A stretch of DNA of 64,000 bases from Castor canadensis (GCF_047511655.1 NC_133386.1:131985366-132049365), one strand, 5' to 3'; shown: positions 22,935-34,572, counted from the stretch's first letter. Program-made: numbers and translations. Notes: a model not told the origin generated them from the sequence alone.

Positions 22935-23460
22935 CAGGAGAAAAGCTTGACATCCCTGCCTCCATTTTGAACCTGTCTGCTTTACTCTGAATCTCTCTCT
23001 TTGTCACCTGCAATCCCTTCGGGTTCTAGGAAGGACAGGATTGATTGATAACATCTTTATGATGGAGGACGGAAACCGCCCCCAAGGAAAGGAACAGCAG
23101 AGCCTCCACAGGACAAACCTCCCCCCCAGACAATAATGACTTCCTTATCCTGACCATCTTCCTCCCCTCAAGTGACGACAACGATAACAACTTCTCCAGA
23201 ACCCTCCAGTTCCAAGCCACACGTTGCCTGGAACTGCTCCATAATTGTGCATACTTCTGTCCCTTCCCCAGTTCTTCCTCTCTTTAAACCTGAAACTCAT
23301 GTCTGTACCCTAGAAGATGGGCTGAAGAGCTCTCTTTGCTTCTTCACAAGTGGTGCCCATGCCACGCAATGACTCTCCTTTCTCTGCCCTGCACCACTAC
23401 TCGTCTCTTTATTTGTCATATTGGGGTAATGGCTAGACCTGACATGTTGGGCCTTTGACC
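22935..23460 (+). mobile_element. Possible solo LTR of an old endogenous retrovirus
   Basis: The layout resembles a class I LTR: a C-rich U3-like part with 'aaccgcccccaaggaaagg', a TATA-like 'ctctctttaaacctgaaactc' at about 23278, and a C/T-rich R/U5-like end ('gcaccactactcgtctctttatttgtc'). I cannot place TG/CA ends or a target duplication. No gag, pol or env frame is present. It could also be unrelated unique DNA. Confidence 0.35.
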
Positions 23461-23544
23461 TAGACCTCTGGTCACAGAAATGTCTCTTTCCAACTCTGCC
23501 TTGAATGATATCATGCTTCTGGCTTGAAATGGGCTGTGGTGGGA

Positions 23545-23640
23545 TTATTGACACCGCAGCAATTGGCAAACTCTACAAAGCAAGGTTCTTTCTGAGCTAG
23601 TTGTTAAATGTGTACCTGCTCACCACAGGGCTCAGAAGGT
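23545..23640. mobile_element. hAT-like MITE end, shared with 42.6 kb
   Basis: The words 'gcaattggcaaactctac', 'tagttgttaaatgtgtacc' and 'tgctcaccaca' recur in the same order and spacing at 42608-42692 ('gaaattggcaaatgatat', 'aactgttaaacatttacc', 'tgctcaccactg'). The reverse complement of the end, CAGTGGTGAGCAGGTAAATG, looks like a hAT terminal inverted repeat. Confidence 0.55.
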
Positions 23641-25285
23641 ATGTTCTGCCTTAACCGCACCATGGTTTTTCAGTGTGCGTGTCCCTGGACTCCACATTTT
23701 CGCATGAGTAGACAGGATCCCAGGGGAGGGCATGTCCACTCTGGCTGGGCTCCTGTAGGGCAGGGTCCATCTCTGAGAGCGAGAGAAGACAGCAGGAGAG
23801 CTGGTCTCGGGGAGGCTGGCCATGCTAGCCTGCAGGTCCTTTAGGATGTCCGGGGTCCTCAGCCATGTGTGTCAGCAGCTGGGGCAGGGTCTGAGCTATC
23901 TGACGGTAGGTGTGTATTTTGAATCATCCATCTGCTTCCCTTTCACTCATCCACACTGAGCCCCCCCTCAACTTCATCTTCACCACTGCTTCTCCCTCTG
24001 GCCTCATCCTCCACTCGTTCTGTGTCTGGGTTACGGGACACCCAATTGAGCCTGGGCTCCCAGCCCATCCCATCCCAGCTGCTGCCATGACTCTCTGTGG
24101 AACCTGAGACCTGTACAACAGAAGACCTGGACTCCAGAACCTCGGTGGAGGCAGTGAGGGGCAGACCTCCAGGTTCTCAACATTTCACCATTTGTGAAGC
24201 TCTGCCCCTCCAGAGGAAGATACTTGTTAGCTCTGAGCGTTTGTGGCCCTGCAGCCTGAGGGTTAGGGAAGGCTTGGCTTCACCCTCCTCTCTGCTCCTC
24301 AAGCAGCCATGTGCTATCTACACCCAGCACTGAAGCCCAGGGATCTGCCCAGGGTCCACAGCCTTAGGAGTGACTGGGTCAGGATGCCCACCCAATGTTA
24401 GATGATAGCAGATGGCTTCTTTTCTCCAGCCCTCAGGGCAGGGGCAGGGTATGCTCCCTGTCACTCCCGCAACCAGCCCAGGCCCTGGAGAGTAAGGGCC
24501 TGGTGGAAGTCTGCTAAACTCTTTGCATGCCCCCTCCTCTGCATAAGGCTAACAGGCAGGAGTCACTGATGAAGGCTGTGCCTGGGCTGATTGTGTGTTG
24601 GGGAGGGGCTGGCTCTGACCAGCTGGGCTCTGGGGTGCATAGACTTCTCTCAGACTGTGGCCCATTTCACCTAGGGGTTCTCTGCAAAGCCAGGAAGTGT
24701 TTGTATTTTCAGAAGGAAATGAGCAGGGTTTGCTCATGGAGAGCAGACAGACAGCTCTGGGAAAGGGCTCCAAGGGAAACAAGCCTCCGGAGGGGAGGCC
24801 AAAGCTAGCCTCCCCTTTGAGTCAGGCAGTTGTTGACCAGAAGGGCTGACTGTGTCCCTCCTCTGGTGTTGAGAGATGCCTCCCCCCACTAGGGGGGCTT
24901 TCTGGTGTGTGTGGCCCGAGTGGAAGGAGGAAAGGGACCCAGACTCCTCTTAGCATTTTGGGGACCCCACAGATCAGAGCTGGGAGGTGGGAGGAGGGAA
25001 GGCCTCCTGTCTCCTGTCTGGGAGAACTGGCTGGGGCTGTTAGGAGACTGGAGAGTCCCTTCAATCCTGCCCTCCATCCACCTGTCCTCCTCCCTCCAAT
25101 GATCTGTTCAACACCAAATCCAGCAAGGTCTCCAGGCCAGGAGGAGGGGATGTGAGATGGAGCAGGCTCAGATTCTGCTTCCAACGTATTCCAGTGCTGG
25201 TGGGAGGGAGGGGGTCAGAAGGTGACTAGGTGACTAATGATATATTGGTGACTCGAGGTGAATGATGGACCCTGACCCTGGTTTG
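23641..25285. other. Unique sequence, no gene recognised
   Basis: GC-rich DNA, with L2-like text possible at 23910-24110. Open frames up to 120 codons (around 24822-25184, minus) overlap others on the opposite strand and lack domains. No splice-bounded exon is evident. Confidence 0.4.
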
Positions 25286-25732
25286 TGTCTTAGTTTGGCT
25301 CACTACGACAAAATACCATAGACGGGGTGGCTTAATCTATGAAATTTTATTCTCACAGTTCTTATATATTTGGTGGCACTGGGGTTTGAACTCAAGCCTC
25401 ACACTTGCTAGGCAGGTGTCTACTACTTGAGCCACTCTGACAGCCCCTTCCTCACAGTTCTGGAAGCTGAAAGTCCCAGATGTACGTGCTGGCAGATCCA
25501 GAGCCTCGTGAGGGCTCCCTTCCTGGTCTCAGATGGCGTCTGTGGTGCTCTCACATGGCAGAGAACAAAAAGGAAGCAAGCTCTCCCTTGTCTCTTCTTA
25601 TAGGGCACTAGTCCTTTCATTAGGGCTCCATCCTCATGACCCAATTACCTCCCAAAGGCCTCACCTTCCAATCATTTTGGGAGTGAGGTTTTCGACAAAT
25701 GAATTAGGGGATACAAGCATTTAGTGCCTACA
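25286..25732 (-). mobile_element. MaLR (MLT1-like) LTR, minus strand, interrupted by a SINE
   Basis: It begins TGTCTTAGTTTGGCTCAC with 'caaaataccatagacggggtgg', 'attttattctcacagttc' and, after the SINE, 'ctggaagctgaaagtccc', 'agggctccatcctcatgacc' and 'caattacctcccaaaggcc', ending near 'gcatttagtgcctaca'. This is the reverse complement of a MaLR LTR in order and spacing, about 350 bp after removing the insert. Confidence 0.8.
25363..25450 (-). mobile_element. dID SINE inserted in the MLT1-like LTR
   Basis: Reverse dID text 'ggtggcactggggtttgaac', 'ttgctaggcaggtgtctac' and 'ctacttgagccactctgac' is flanked by CTCACAGTTCT at 25352-25362 and 25451-25461, an exact copy of LTR sequence. Confidence 0.9.
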
Positions 25733-25739
25733 TAGCTCA

Positions 25740-25870
25740 CCTAACCCACACTACCTGTGAGGTAGGTTCTGGCATTGCCCCCATCTAACAGAGGAGAAAA
25801 GCGAATCAGAAAGAGTCCTCAGTTCCTGCATGGGTCAAAGCTCGGAGCAGGGCCCATGGGAGTCTGACTG
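25740..25870 (-). repeat. MIR relic, minus strand
   Basis: Reverse words 'actacctgtgaggtaggttc', 'cccccatctaacagaggag', 'aaagctcggagcaggg' appear in order. Confidence 0.65.
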
Positions 25871-27030
25871 TAAAATTTATGACTTTTCATGACCACACCC
25901 TGCTATCTCTGCCTCTCTTTTCAGAAGGGGAAACTGAGGCTGCAAGCAGTCAATGATTTAGCTGGGCCTTCCCAGTCTGTCCAAGGAGGTACCTGGCCCA
26001 AGCCCAAGCAAGTAGAGCTCAACCACCCTGGTCAGGTATCCCCTAGTTGCAGCCTTTACCATAGGGTCCCTTTTTAGCGCTGCTGGAAGAACTTCAGAGA
26101 TACTAAGCTGGGAGAGATAGGAGGAGCACAGGAGGTGCAGAGGGCGGGTTGGCACTTCTGCGGAGACAGACCCCAGCCCTAGCGGCCTCTTTGAAGGAGG
26201 CTGAGGTGGGGGCTGTGGAATCCTTGGAATGGAATGTGCATTGTCCCCAGAGCTCCAGGCTAGTGGTGCCATCTGAGGGAAGGACTCTGAGAACAATGAG
26301 GACCCAGGGGGTTGGCTTCTGGACAGACAGGGCTGGGCAGGGAGGGGCAGGTTGGGTAAGGCTGTGGGTGCAGGTGGCTCAGTGAAACCGCAGATCAGAC
26401 AGGGAGAGGCCTCCCTTCTCCGCAGAGCCCGCCAAACACAGGCAGCACCTGCCCCCAGGAGGATGTTCTTCCCTGTGAGGGATATCTAGAGCTCCCACAG
26501 ATGCTCTCCCCTCCGCAGTCTCCACAGGTTCTGCAGCCCATGGATTGGCTTAGTGGTGACTGTCACACTGTTTCACAGGCTGGGAAACAGGCTGAGGCCT
26601 GAATTACCAGCAGTCACTTGGCACATCAGAGGCATGCATCCCAGTCCTGTGTTTTGTCAGTGCCATATGGATCTTCCCTTGGTGCTTTCTGGTGCACCCC
26701 TCTCTTGTCCCCACTCTGACCCCACAGAACCTGGGGGAGGCCAGTCACCTCAGGACAAAGATCTACCAATCCTGGGAAGGTGTGATGGTTTCCCTGGACC
26801 CTTGTCTGTGTGCTAGGCAGCCTGTAGGGCCTCCCACAAGCTTGCTTCTAACTGCCTGTCATCTCAGTCCCTCCCCATTCCACTTTCTCCTTCCTCTCCT
26901 GGGGTGACAGTTTATCACTTAGGTTTCCCTGACAACTTTGTGGAGTGTGTGGACTCAGTGACAGTGTGGCTTCATTCTTGCTCTTATCTTCCCTTGGGAA
27001 GTAGCCCTCACGGAAGGAAAGGGTAATAAG
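25871..27030. other. Unique sequence, no gene recognised
   Basis: A second MIR-like reverse fragment may lie at 25905-25960 ('agaaggggaaactgaggctg'). The remainder is GC-rich unique DNA with overlapping short open frames. Confidence 0.4.
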
Positions 27031-27039
27031 GGCTTTGAG

Positions 27040-27150
27040 GTCAAGTCCAGCTGGGCCACCTCCTGCGCTGTGGCCTTGGCAAGTCACTTCACCTCTTCTG
27101 CCTGTTTGACAGCTTGTGCAAGGAATTTATGAGATGCCTTAACTAAAAAC
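27040..27150 (+). repeat. MIR fragment, plus strand
   Basis: The text 'gctgtggccttggcaagtc', 'acttcacctcttctgcctg', 'caaggaatttatgagatgc' follows MIR plus order. Confidence 0.65.
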
Positions 27151-27583
27151 CCCGGGCTGTAGGACACCTTGGATGTGGTGTTCCTCCCTCTCCCCATCTT
27201 TGATTCTACCCTCAGATCCTTATGTCATTCTCCCCATGTCCTCTCTGCCTCCACCCTCCCCACAGGTCAGCAGAGCCAGGGCTGTGCCAGGGCAGAGAAA
27301 GGTTCGCCCTGATACAGCTTCTAGCCTCTGGCCTGATGGGTGCCCTGAGGGTGCCTGCTGAGGTCCTGCTTGGTGTCCCCAGTGGATTTTCTGTCACCGA
27401 GAGGACTGCCATCCCCAATCCAGAACCTGTTTTAGGGTAGAGCTAACCAGTTGCTTCCTAGGAATTCCACACACTGAGGGCTGAACACACATATTCTATC
27501 ATTCTCACAGTTCACCCCTCATTTCTTATGTCACATGACACTGTTGTGTGCTCTCAAACGCAAGCATTTACAGACACATGCTT
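27151..27583. other. Unique sequence, no gene recognised
   Basis: Mixed-composition DNA leading into the minisatellite. No exon or repeat is recognised. Confidence 0.4.
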
Positions 27584-28050
27584 CACCCACCCATTCATCC
27601 ATCCACCAGCCCACCCATCATCCATCTACCCATCTACACAACCACATCATCCACCCATCATCCACCCATCCACCCACCCACTCAACCACCCATTCATTCA
27701 CCCATCCACCCACCCACTCAACCACCCATTCATTCACCCATCTACCCACCCACTCAACCACCCATTCATTCACCCATCCACCCATCCACCCATCCATCAT
27801 CCACCCATCCACCCATCATCTACCCATCCACCTATCCACCCATCATCCATCATCCACCCATCATCCACCCATCCACCCGTCATCTACCCATCATCTACCC
27901 ATCCACCTATCCACCCATCATCCATCATCCACCCATCCATCCACCCGTCATCCACCCCTCCATCCATCTATTCATCATCCATCCATCATCCACCCACCCA
28001 TCCACCATCCATCCACCCATCATCCACCCATTCATTCACCCATCCACCCA
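27584..28050. repeat. CCAT/CCAC-type minisatellite with higher-order units
   Basis: About 465 bp consist almost entirely of CCAT, CCAC, CATT and CATC words. A 36-bp unit is repeated three times at 27670-27705, 27706-27741 and 27742-27777: the first two are identical and the third has one change. A second, longer unit follows, since the text around 27818-27862 recurs around 27890-27934. Because stop codons cannot form easily, all three plus-strand frames stay open for about 180-220 codons as His/Pro/Ser/Thr/Ile repeats, and the minus strand as Trp/Gly/Met/Asp. These are not genes. Confidence 0.95.
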
Positions 28051-28635
28051 GCTACACACTTATCTGTTTACCTACCATACATTCATTGAGCGCCTCAGGT
28101 CCAGTGCTGGGGACTCTGGACATATAGAGGAGTCACCTCAGGAGTTCCACACCTCAGATGATCGTTGCTCACCAGGCCAAGGGCACAGACCCAACAACAA
28201 TGCATCATGATCAGGGCTGAGAAACCCCAGGATTGTAGAAATCCAGCATGGGGAGCCTCTGGAGAGGCTGCCAGAATGAGATGCCCTTGATCTGATTCCT
28301 GAAGCTTGGTGGAATATGGGAGGAGAGCCCACCAGGCAGGAGTCTTCTGGATAGAAGGGCTGGTATTTGCTGGGTGTTAGAGCAGAGACTGGGCAAGGGC
28401 TGTGTGCCAGTCTAGGTTCAGGACAGGGGGAGTTAGCTGAGAGGAAGGGCTTCCTCTGGCCACATTTTTCTTGGGGTGCCATGTGGACTGTTCGCCTGTG
28501 GACCTGGACTCTCTCAAGTGACCATATCTACATCCCAAGGCTGCGCTGGGCACCTTTCACTGGACCACTCCCTACCTCCGTACTGTGATGGGAAACCCTG
28601 CAGCAAAGCTCACGCTCAGAGGATGGGCACCTAGT
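28051..28635. other. Unique or old-repeat sequence, no gene recognised
   Basis: Text at 28075-28130 ('cattgagcgcctcaggtccagtgctggg') is typical old MIR/L2-associated sequence. No exon is supported. Confidence 0.4.
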
Positions 28636-28900
28636 CCCTGGGCCATCCTGACCCTTTGCCAAGGTTCTGGCATCCTCCCTCCGGAACCCACCTACCTCCT
28701 AGCCATACTCTCCAGATCGCTGTGCTGGTCTCTCTGTCTCCTTTCTTGGTCCTGTGCTGCGTCCTCCATGCTGAGAACATGGAACTTCCCTCAAACAGAT
28801 GGCCTGTGTGGTGGCTTCCCCATCAGCCTCACCCAGCATTCAAATGCCCTCTCAGCCCTATCTCCCTCTGTCCCCACCTATCTTGGCCTTGAGCCACACC
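28636..28900 (+). repeat. L2-like LINE 3' relic
   Basis: Plus-strand words 'tctgtctcctttcttggtcc', 'ctgagaacatggaacttcc' and 'tatctccctctgtcccc' fit an L2 3' end. Recognition is by eye. Confidence 0.4.
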
Positions 28901-30483
28901 AGGGACACCTGGAGTCCAAATGGGCCAGGTCTCCTCAGGCCTTCGACTCCTCCTGTTCTCTCTGCCTGGAGCCTTCCCAGAAGTGGATAGTCCCTGGTCT
29001 CATCTTCTCTGCCAGCCCCTGCCAGAGAGTTGCTCTTGCTTGTTTGGGGGTGATGTTTGCACCCCTCTGGAAGGAGTGAGGCAGATGCCAGGAGGCATAG
29101 TCCAGGTTAGGGACAGGAAGAAACAGACCCAGGAGGTGGGGCCAGACTGAGCTGCCTGAGAGACTCATCTCTCCCCTGAGTGTTTCAGCCACAGGGCCTT
29201 GCTCCAGATCACAGTCAGAGAGAGACTCCTGATGTACACATGCGAATCCTAACATCCAGAGAGGCCCAGAGGCCTCCAAGGCCACATGGTGGTAGGGACA
29301 TGGCCTTCCCAGTTCATCTCATCCAAGCCCCTGGAATGCACAGACTCCCTCCTGCTACCCCAGGGGCACACCCAGGGTAGGCTGGGGATACAAGTTGCTG
29401 AAACCAGCCCCAGCTGGGCTTTCCCAGCAAGTGTCCAGTGTCCCCAAGCAGGCAGGCACAAGACAACTGGCCTTTACCAGCACCTACAGCAGCCCCACCC
29501 TGGCACTTCCCATCTGCCATCTCTGGAAGCAGGAAGGTGTGGCGCCATCACTGTTGATTTCCTGGTTCTCTTGTTAGGATGGGCCCATAATCACACCATG
29601 GAGCCACTGCCATCCTGTTTGGGAGCCATGGGCCCCTTATCTGAGCAGACCACACCTCTGCCTCCCACCTGGAGTGCTGCCAGGACAGCCACAATGGTGC
29701 CCGTCTACATCAACAATGACAGTAGGAAGGACACAGGGGAACTGCACGTATGTTGTCTGGCTGGACATTTCCACCTACCAAAGGGTCCTCTGGGCAGAAA
29801 CCAAGGCTTTGAGAGGGTCAGGGGGCTTGCTCCAGACCACCTGGCAGATCCCAAGCTTCCAGCCCCTGGCACCCTTAAAATGCCCCTATGTGGGACAGTG
29901 AGTGACAGATTAAAATAACTGGGCCCCTTCCCTACAGACCCTGCTATTCCTCTTCCTGCCTCCCTTCTCCTTCTCATCATGGCAGAACCCAGTGGGAGAC
30001 ATGACATGGGGTCCCCCCTGGACCCCAGATATAGCAAACTGTGTGATTTCCCCTTCAAGTTCTGGACTCTTGGCTGCCCAGAGTTCCCCTCCCCGGGAAT
30101 GGCAGGACCCTCACTCCCCTCATGCAGGCCTGTTGCTCTCCTCAGAGCAAGGGCCCCATGCTTTCCCTGCCTGAGCTCCCACATGGAAGGGCACAGTCTC
30201 TGCCCCTAGCAGTGCTGTCACTAGCTGCTCTAAAGTCAATAGAAGGCAGGAGGCTGGTCTGGCCAGAGAGGTGGCCCAGGTGGCAAGCTGCAGGAGGAAC
30301 CACAAGACCAGCCAGGCAGACCTTGTGATAGGCGATCTCAGCAACTGGCCTCAGTGTCCTCATCTCTCAAGGATGTCAGGGTAGCACCAGCCTCAGGCAG
30401 TTGTCTTAGGAGCCCGTTAGTGTTTGTAGAGTGCTTACCCAGGTGGGACGACTCAGAGGATGCTCAATAAGATGATGCAGCCT
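28901..30483. other. Unique sequence, no gene recognised
   Basis: GC-rich DNA with many overlapping open frames, the longest being 210 codons at 29286-29918. That frame has no domain, no signal peptide, no codon bias that I can see and no splice context, and it is overlapped on both strands. I do not call a gene. Confidence 0.4.
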
Positions 30484-30716
30484 TTAATTTTTTTTGTTGT
30501 TTTGTTTTTTATTGATTTGTTTTTAGTTTTGTACTGGGGATTGAACCCAGGGCCTCACGCATGCTAGGCAAGAGCTCTACCACTTGAGCTACGTCCCCAG
30601 ACCCACTGCCCACCCCTTTTAATAGGTTTTCCCTAACTTTGCCTGGGCTGACCTCTAACTCTCCATCTTCCTGCCTCTGCCTCTGGAGTGCTGGGATGAC
30701 AGGCGTGCACCTGGCT
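30484..30716 (-). mobile_element. B1-dID SINE, minus strand
   Basis: A T-rich tail (TTTTTTGTTGTTTTG) is followed by 'gtactggggattgaaccc', 'catgctaggcaagagctc' and 'accacttgagctacgtcc', then reverse B1 text 'ctggagtgctgggatgacag'. Confidence 0.87.
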
Positions 30717-31724
30717 TTATTAGAACCATTTTTGCCTCAGTGGCGGGCAGGGTCAGCTTCACACAGGAGCAGCCCTAGAGCTGGAGGCCAGGCCTGGCTT
30801 AGAGAAAGGTGAGCACTGAGGGTTGGTATTTTTATCTCAGCCTGTGGGAGTGGGAGAGGACTCAGAGAAGGAAGGTGTCCTGGATGAGAATGCACAGATT
30901 CAGGAGTGGCACTAGGATTCGATGGGGCCTCTTGTCTAGCACCCCACACAGCCAAACCCCTTCTCTAGCCTGACCCTGGTACGCAACACTGCCCCCAATC
31001 TCTCCCGTTCAGCCCCCAGCCCTGGTCTCTCTGGACACATGGTCTTTCCCAGGAACTGCTGATGCCTCTATCCTGCTAGGCAGGCCTGCCCTGTCTTCTC
31101 ACGCCTGGTTCCGAGGCTGCTGTGGAGTGGTCCTCCAGCCTTTGGTGACATCTTCACTTCTTGTGGTATGTTGTTCAAGTGTCCAATCTGACACTGGTCT
31201 TCCCTCTCAGCCTTTGAACTTGACCCGGGTCTGGACTGGGTCCTCTCTGGCTAGGCTCCCCCAGGTGCGGGGCTTCAGGCAATTTCTTCCCCAGCCACTG
31301 CCCCTTGTTTCACCTCCTGCAAAAGCACAGACACCTGCTGAGTGTCTTCAGTGACAATGCATTCCCTCACTCAGCAAATATTTGCCACCTGAGGGTCAGC
31401 CCACCTGTGGTCCACCCCCTCCACCATGGCACCACCCACTGTCCATAAAAAGCCCATCTTTCCTTCCCTCTGGGGAGGGCCCTGCCCCTGCCGGTGTCTG
31501 GTGTAATCTTTCTGCCCCTCCAGGGAGCATGGACATGGAGTGACCGTCCTCGGGGACTTGAAGACCTAGTGGGCTGAACTACTCCCTGCAGAAGGAAAGA
31601 CTGAGGCCAGAGAGGGAAAGGTGGTGGTGTGAGGATTCCAGGGTGAAACCCTTTCCACACAGTGCCAAGCCTCTTTTGAAAGGAGCACCAGCTTCTTATC
31701 CCAGCTGGACCCTGAGGCAGCCTT
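30717..31724. other. Unique sequence, no gene recognised
   Basis: L2-like pyrimidine-rich text is possible at 30960-31330. No gene was seen. Confidence 0.4.
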
Positions 31725-31895
31725 GACTTTTATCACGACCCTCTGAGACAAGTGTTCCCATGAGCCCTTCTTGCAGCTGGGACAGCTGATGCACAAAGAG
31801 GTGACGAGGCTTGCTGGAGGTCACACACAGGTGGCTGAGATTCGAACCCTGGAACGTGGATCCAAAGTGACCATGTGTAACTATTGCACTCTTGC
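31725..31895 (-). repeat. MIR relic, minus strand
   Basis: Reverse order: 'gaccctctgagacaagtg', 'cagctgatgcacaaagagg', 'cttgctggaggtcacacac', 'agattcgaaccctggaac'. It is well preserved. Confidence 0.78.
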
Positions 31896-32184
31896 TGGTT
31901 GCTGGCCTTCCAAGAAGACTGAGAAAGTGCGCCCTGGGCCTGGAGTTCCCCTGCTGCCCTGCTCCCCACTCCTCTTTGTGGACAGTGGGTGGTGCCATGG
32001 TGGAGGGGGTGCTCCTGTGGATAGGATGTCTCCCCCCCCATCACCTACCCAGCTGGCGGAGGCCAGGTCTCCCAGGCAGGGGGAACAGGTTGAGGGTTGT
32101 TAGGGCACTAGCTGCTTCCCAAATCAACGTCTCTTTCAAAAAAACAGAAAAGAAAACAGTTTTTCTCTTCGGTTTGGATTGACA
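31896..32184. other. Unique sequence, no gene recognised
   Basis: GC-rich DNA without coding or repeat signals. Confidence 0.4.
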
Positions 32185-32330
32185 AAGATCACAGTGTGGC
32201 TTGGTACTTTTCCACTTAATGCTATGTGACCTTGGGTAATACCCTCACTGTCTCTGTGCTTGTATTTCCTCATGTGCAAAGCAGGCGCATAGCCCTCCCT
32301 ATGGGAGATGACCCACGGGGAAGCTATGTA
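32185..32330 (+). repeat. MIR relic, plus strand
   Basis: The words 'gctatgtgaccttgggtaat' and 'gtatttcctcatgtgcaaag' follow the plus-strand MIR order. Confidence 0.7.
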
Positions 32331-33340
32331 ACCAGAGGTGGTGCTCAGAGGACGCTGACTTCACTTCCTTTTGATGCCCTACGTGGAGCAGGCCCTGGAG
32401 CACCTTGGGGACCCACAGAATCTGCCCACCCGCAAAGAAGGCTGGGAAAGGCAATTTGCACCCCCTACTCCATCAGAGGTGGGGAGGCAGGAGGAGTCAG
32501 GTGATGCTGCTGTCTCCCCAGCTCTGCTGATAGCCCCCGCCTACACAGGCCAAGGGCCAGGGGCCCAGGCTCGTCTGGCCCAGGTGGGCCTCCCCAGTCC
32601 ATCCTGCTTGCAAAGCCAACAGACCGTGACCCCTCCCAGTAGACAGCAGCTCAGCCGTCACTGCCAACACCAACACCTTGGTGCACTTGGTGGACCCAGC
32701 CCTCCCCACCCCGCCACCCGCCGCTTCCCTGAGCCCACCCATGTGAGGCAGAGAGGGGCTGGGGAGGAGGGCAAAGGAGGCCCAGGATGCAGAAGCAGCT
32801 GGCCCTTGAGCTCAGAGGGGCTGCAGAGTGGTGTGTGACCTTGGGAAGGCTCCTGAGGCTCTCTGTGCCACCCTTTGTTCAGCCAGGCTTTTGGAGGTTC
32901 AGCAGCCAAGGTGTGCAGACAGGCATTGCCTGGGGTGAGAACGAGAGGTTCCTGCTCTGCTCCCCCTCTCTCATATGACACATTTCTCTTGCCTTTTCCA
33001 AGTGACCCCTGTGGTCATGTCACATTGACAAGGAATGCTCTCCTGCGCTTCAAGGACCATTGCCCTGGCTGGAGAGCCAGGTCTGCACGCACTCCCACAC
33101 AGAGAGCCCAGCCTGCCCCAGGTAGGCAGGGAGGGCTCTTGGGACCCCAGCTCCTGCCTGTGAGGCAAGGAGGCCAGGTGGGGGAGAAATAGGGCAGGAC
33201 AGGGTATGGGCTGCAGGGAGACCTGTGGGAAAAGCACAGCTTTGGAGGCATAGAGCTTCTTCTCCACTCCATCTGCCCTGGAGACCGGGGTGCATCTGTG
33301 CCACCCTAGAGGGGACCCTTCATGTCAGCTGGGATTCTTA
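32331..33340. other. Unique sequence, no gene recognised
   Basis: GC-rich unique DNA. Open frames of up to 155 codons at 32371-32838 (plus) are overlapped on the minus strand and have no recognisable domain. A possible MIR fragment lies at 32830-32960. Confidence 0.4.
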
Positions 33341-33350
33341 TCTCCCCATG

Positions 33351-33548
33351 CTTTTTTTTTTTTTTTGCAGTCTGGGGGCTTGAACTCTGGGCCTTCACCT
33401 TGAGTCACTCTACCAGCCCTTTTTGTAATGGGTATTTTCGAGATAGGGTCTCACAAACTATTTGCCTGGGCTGGTTTTTAGCCACCATCCACCTGATCTC
33501 TGCCTCCAGAGTAGCTAGGATTACAGGCATGAGCCACTGGCGCCTGGC
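33351..33548 (-). mobile_element. B1-dID SINE, minus strand (short-dID form)
   Basis: Poly(T) 33351-33366 is followed by 'gggcttgaactctgggcc', 'ttcaccttgagtcactc' and reverse B1 'ctccagagtagctaggatta'. It is flanked by CTCCCCATG at about 33342-33350 and CTCCCCCATG at about 33549-33558. Confidence 0.9.
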
Positions 33549-34130
33549 TCCCCCATGTTTTGAGGAAGGAGTGTCTGTCATGTGTGTGCAAAGTGCCAGC
33601 ATCTGTGTTTTTGTCAATTCTCTCTTCCTGCATCTCCTTTCTTGTGCTTGTCTGGGGCTGCTCTGGGGCAGGGATGGTCCCATCCCCATGGAAAGGACCC
33701 CTGCTAAGTACTTTTGGGTGATCCAGTGATCCCGTGTATGGGCTCTGAAGGCCCCTGTTCAGGGCCTGCACCAAGGAAGAAGCCCCTTGGCCCCAGACAG
33801 AAGAAGGTGCCAGAAACACCCAGGTAGGGAAGTATGGTGGCCAGGAGAGCATCCTTCCAGGCCAAAGCCCATAGGCAGAATGGTGATGTTCCCTCTGCAT
33901 GCCACATGGCCCTAGCCAGGAATGTCCACTAGGGTCCTACTGAGGGGCTGGGAGTCATGTCTTCCCTGCATCTACTACCACCTGTCCCAACACACACACA
34001 CACTTAGGCCTCTCTCTGGAGACTTGTAGACCTCCCACTCACTCCCTTGGGCCTGGGTCCAGCATGTTGGACCAGGGTATGGGCAGAGCCACTGGGATGC
34101 TGACATGTGACACGACTCTGTGGTGAGAGG
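33549..34130. other. Unique sequence, no gene recognised
   Basis: No recognisable element apart from a short CA run at 33992-34003. The minus-strand open frame across 33478-33900 partly reads SINE sequence. Confidence 0.4.
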
Positions 34131-34239
34131 AGTGGCTGGCTGTGGGCTCTACAGTCAGAGGGTCCAAGGTTCAGATTTGCCATCCCCAGCTGTGAAATCT
34201 TGGAAAAGTCAGTTAACGTCTCGGAGCCTCAGTTTCGCA

Positions 34240-34384
34240 GCATTTAAGCAAGCTGAGGTATAATTGACAGAGAGTAAAGCACCCAATCTTTCATGTATAA
34301 CTCAGTTGCTTTTTCCATATGTATGTGACTATGTAACCACCACCCACAGTAAGACAGAAGTTTTCATCTTCCTAAGAAGTTCCC
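34240..34384 (+). mobile_element. L1M-type LINE-1 3' UTR fragment
   Basis: Text 'tgaggtataattgacagag', 'agcacccaatctttcatg' and 'tatgtgactatgtaaccacc' follows the order of ancient mammalian L1M 3' UTRs. It contains no coding part. Confidence 0.65.
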
Positions 34385-34572
34385 TTGCTGGGCGCCAGTA
34401 ATCCTAGCTGCAAGAGGCAGTGATCAGGAGGGTGGCAGTTCATGAGACCCTATCTCAAAAAATACCCATCACAAAACAAAAGGGGGATGGCGGAGTGGCT
34501 CAAGTGGTAGAGCACCTGCCTAGCAAGTGTGAGGCCTTGAGTTCAAATTCCAGTACCGCCAAAAATTTTTTA
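34385..34572 (+). mobile_element. B1-dID SINE with shortened B1 half
   Basis: The start 'gctgggcgccagtaatccta' shows a B1 half missing internal bases. The dID half is complete ('gtggctcaagtggtagagc', 'tgagttcaaattcc'). AAGTTCCCTT on the left and AAGTTCCTTC on the right are a plausible duplication. Confidence 0.87.

Noticed and set aside
27528-28210. Long overlapping open frames (184-220 codons) on plus, His/Pro/Thr/Ser-rich
   Set aside because: They are translations of the CCAT minisatellite. All three frames are open because the repeat cannot form stops. No start context, domain or splice support.
29286-29918. 210-codon open frame on plus
   Set aside because: No domain, signal, codon bias or splice context. 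It is overlapped by open frames on both strands in GC-rich DNA.
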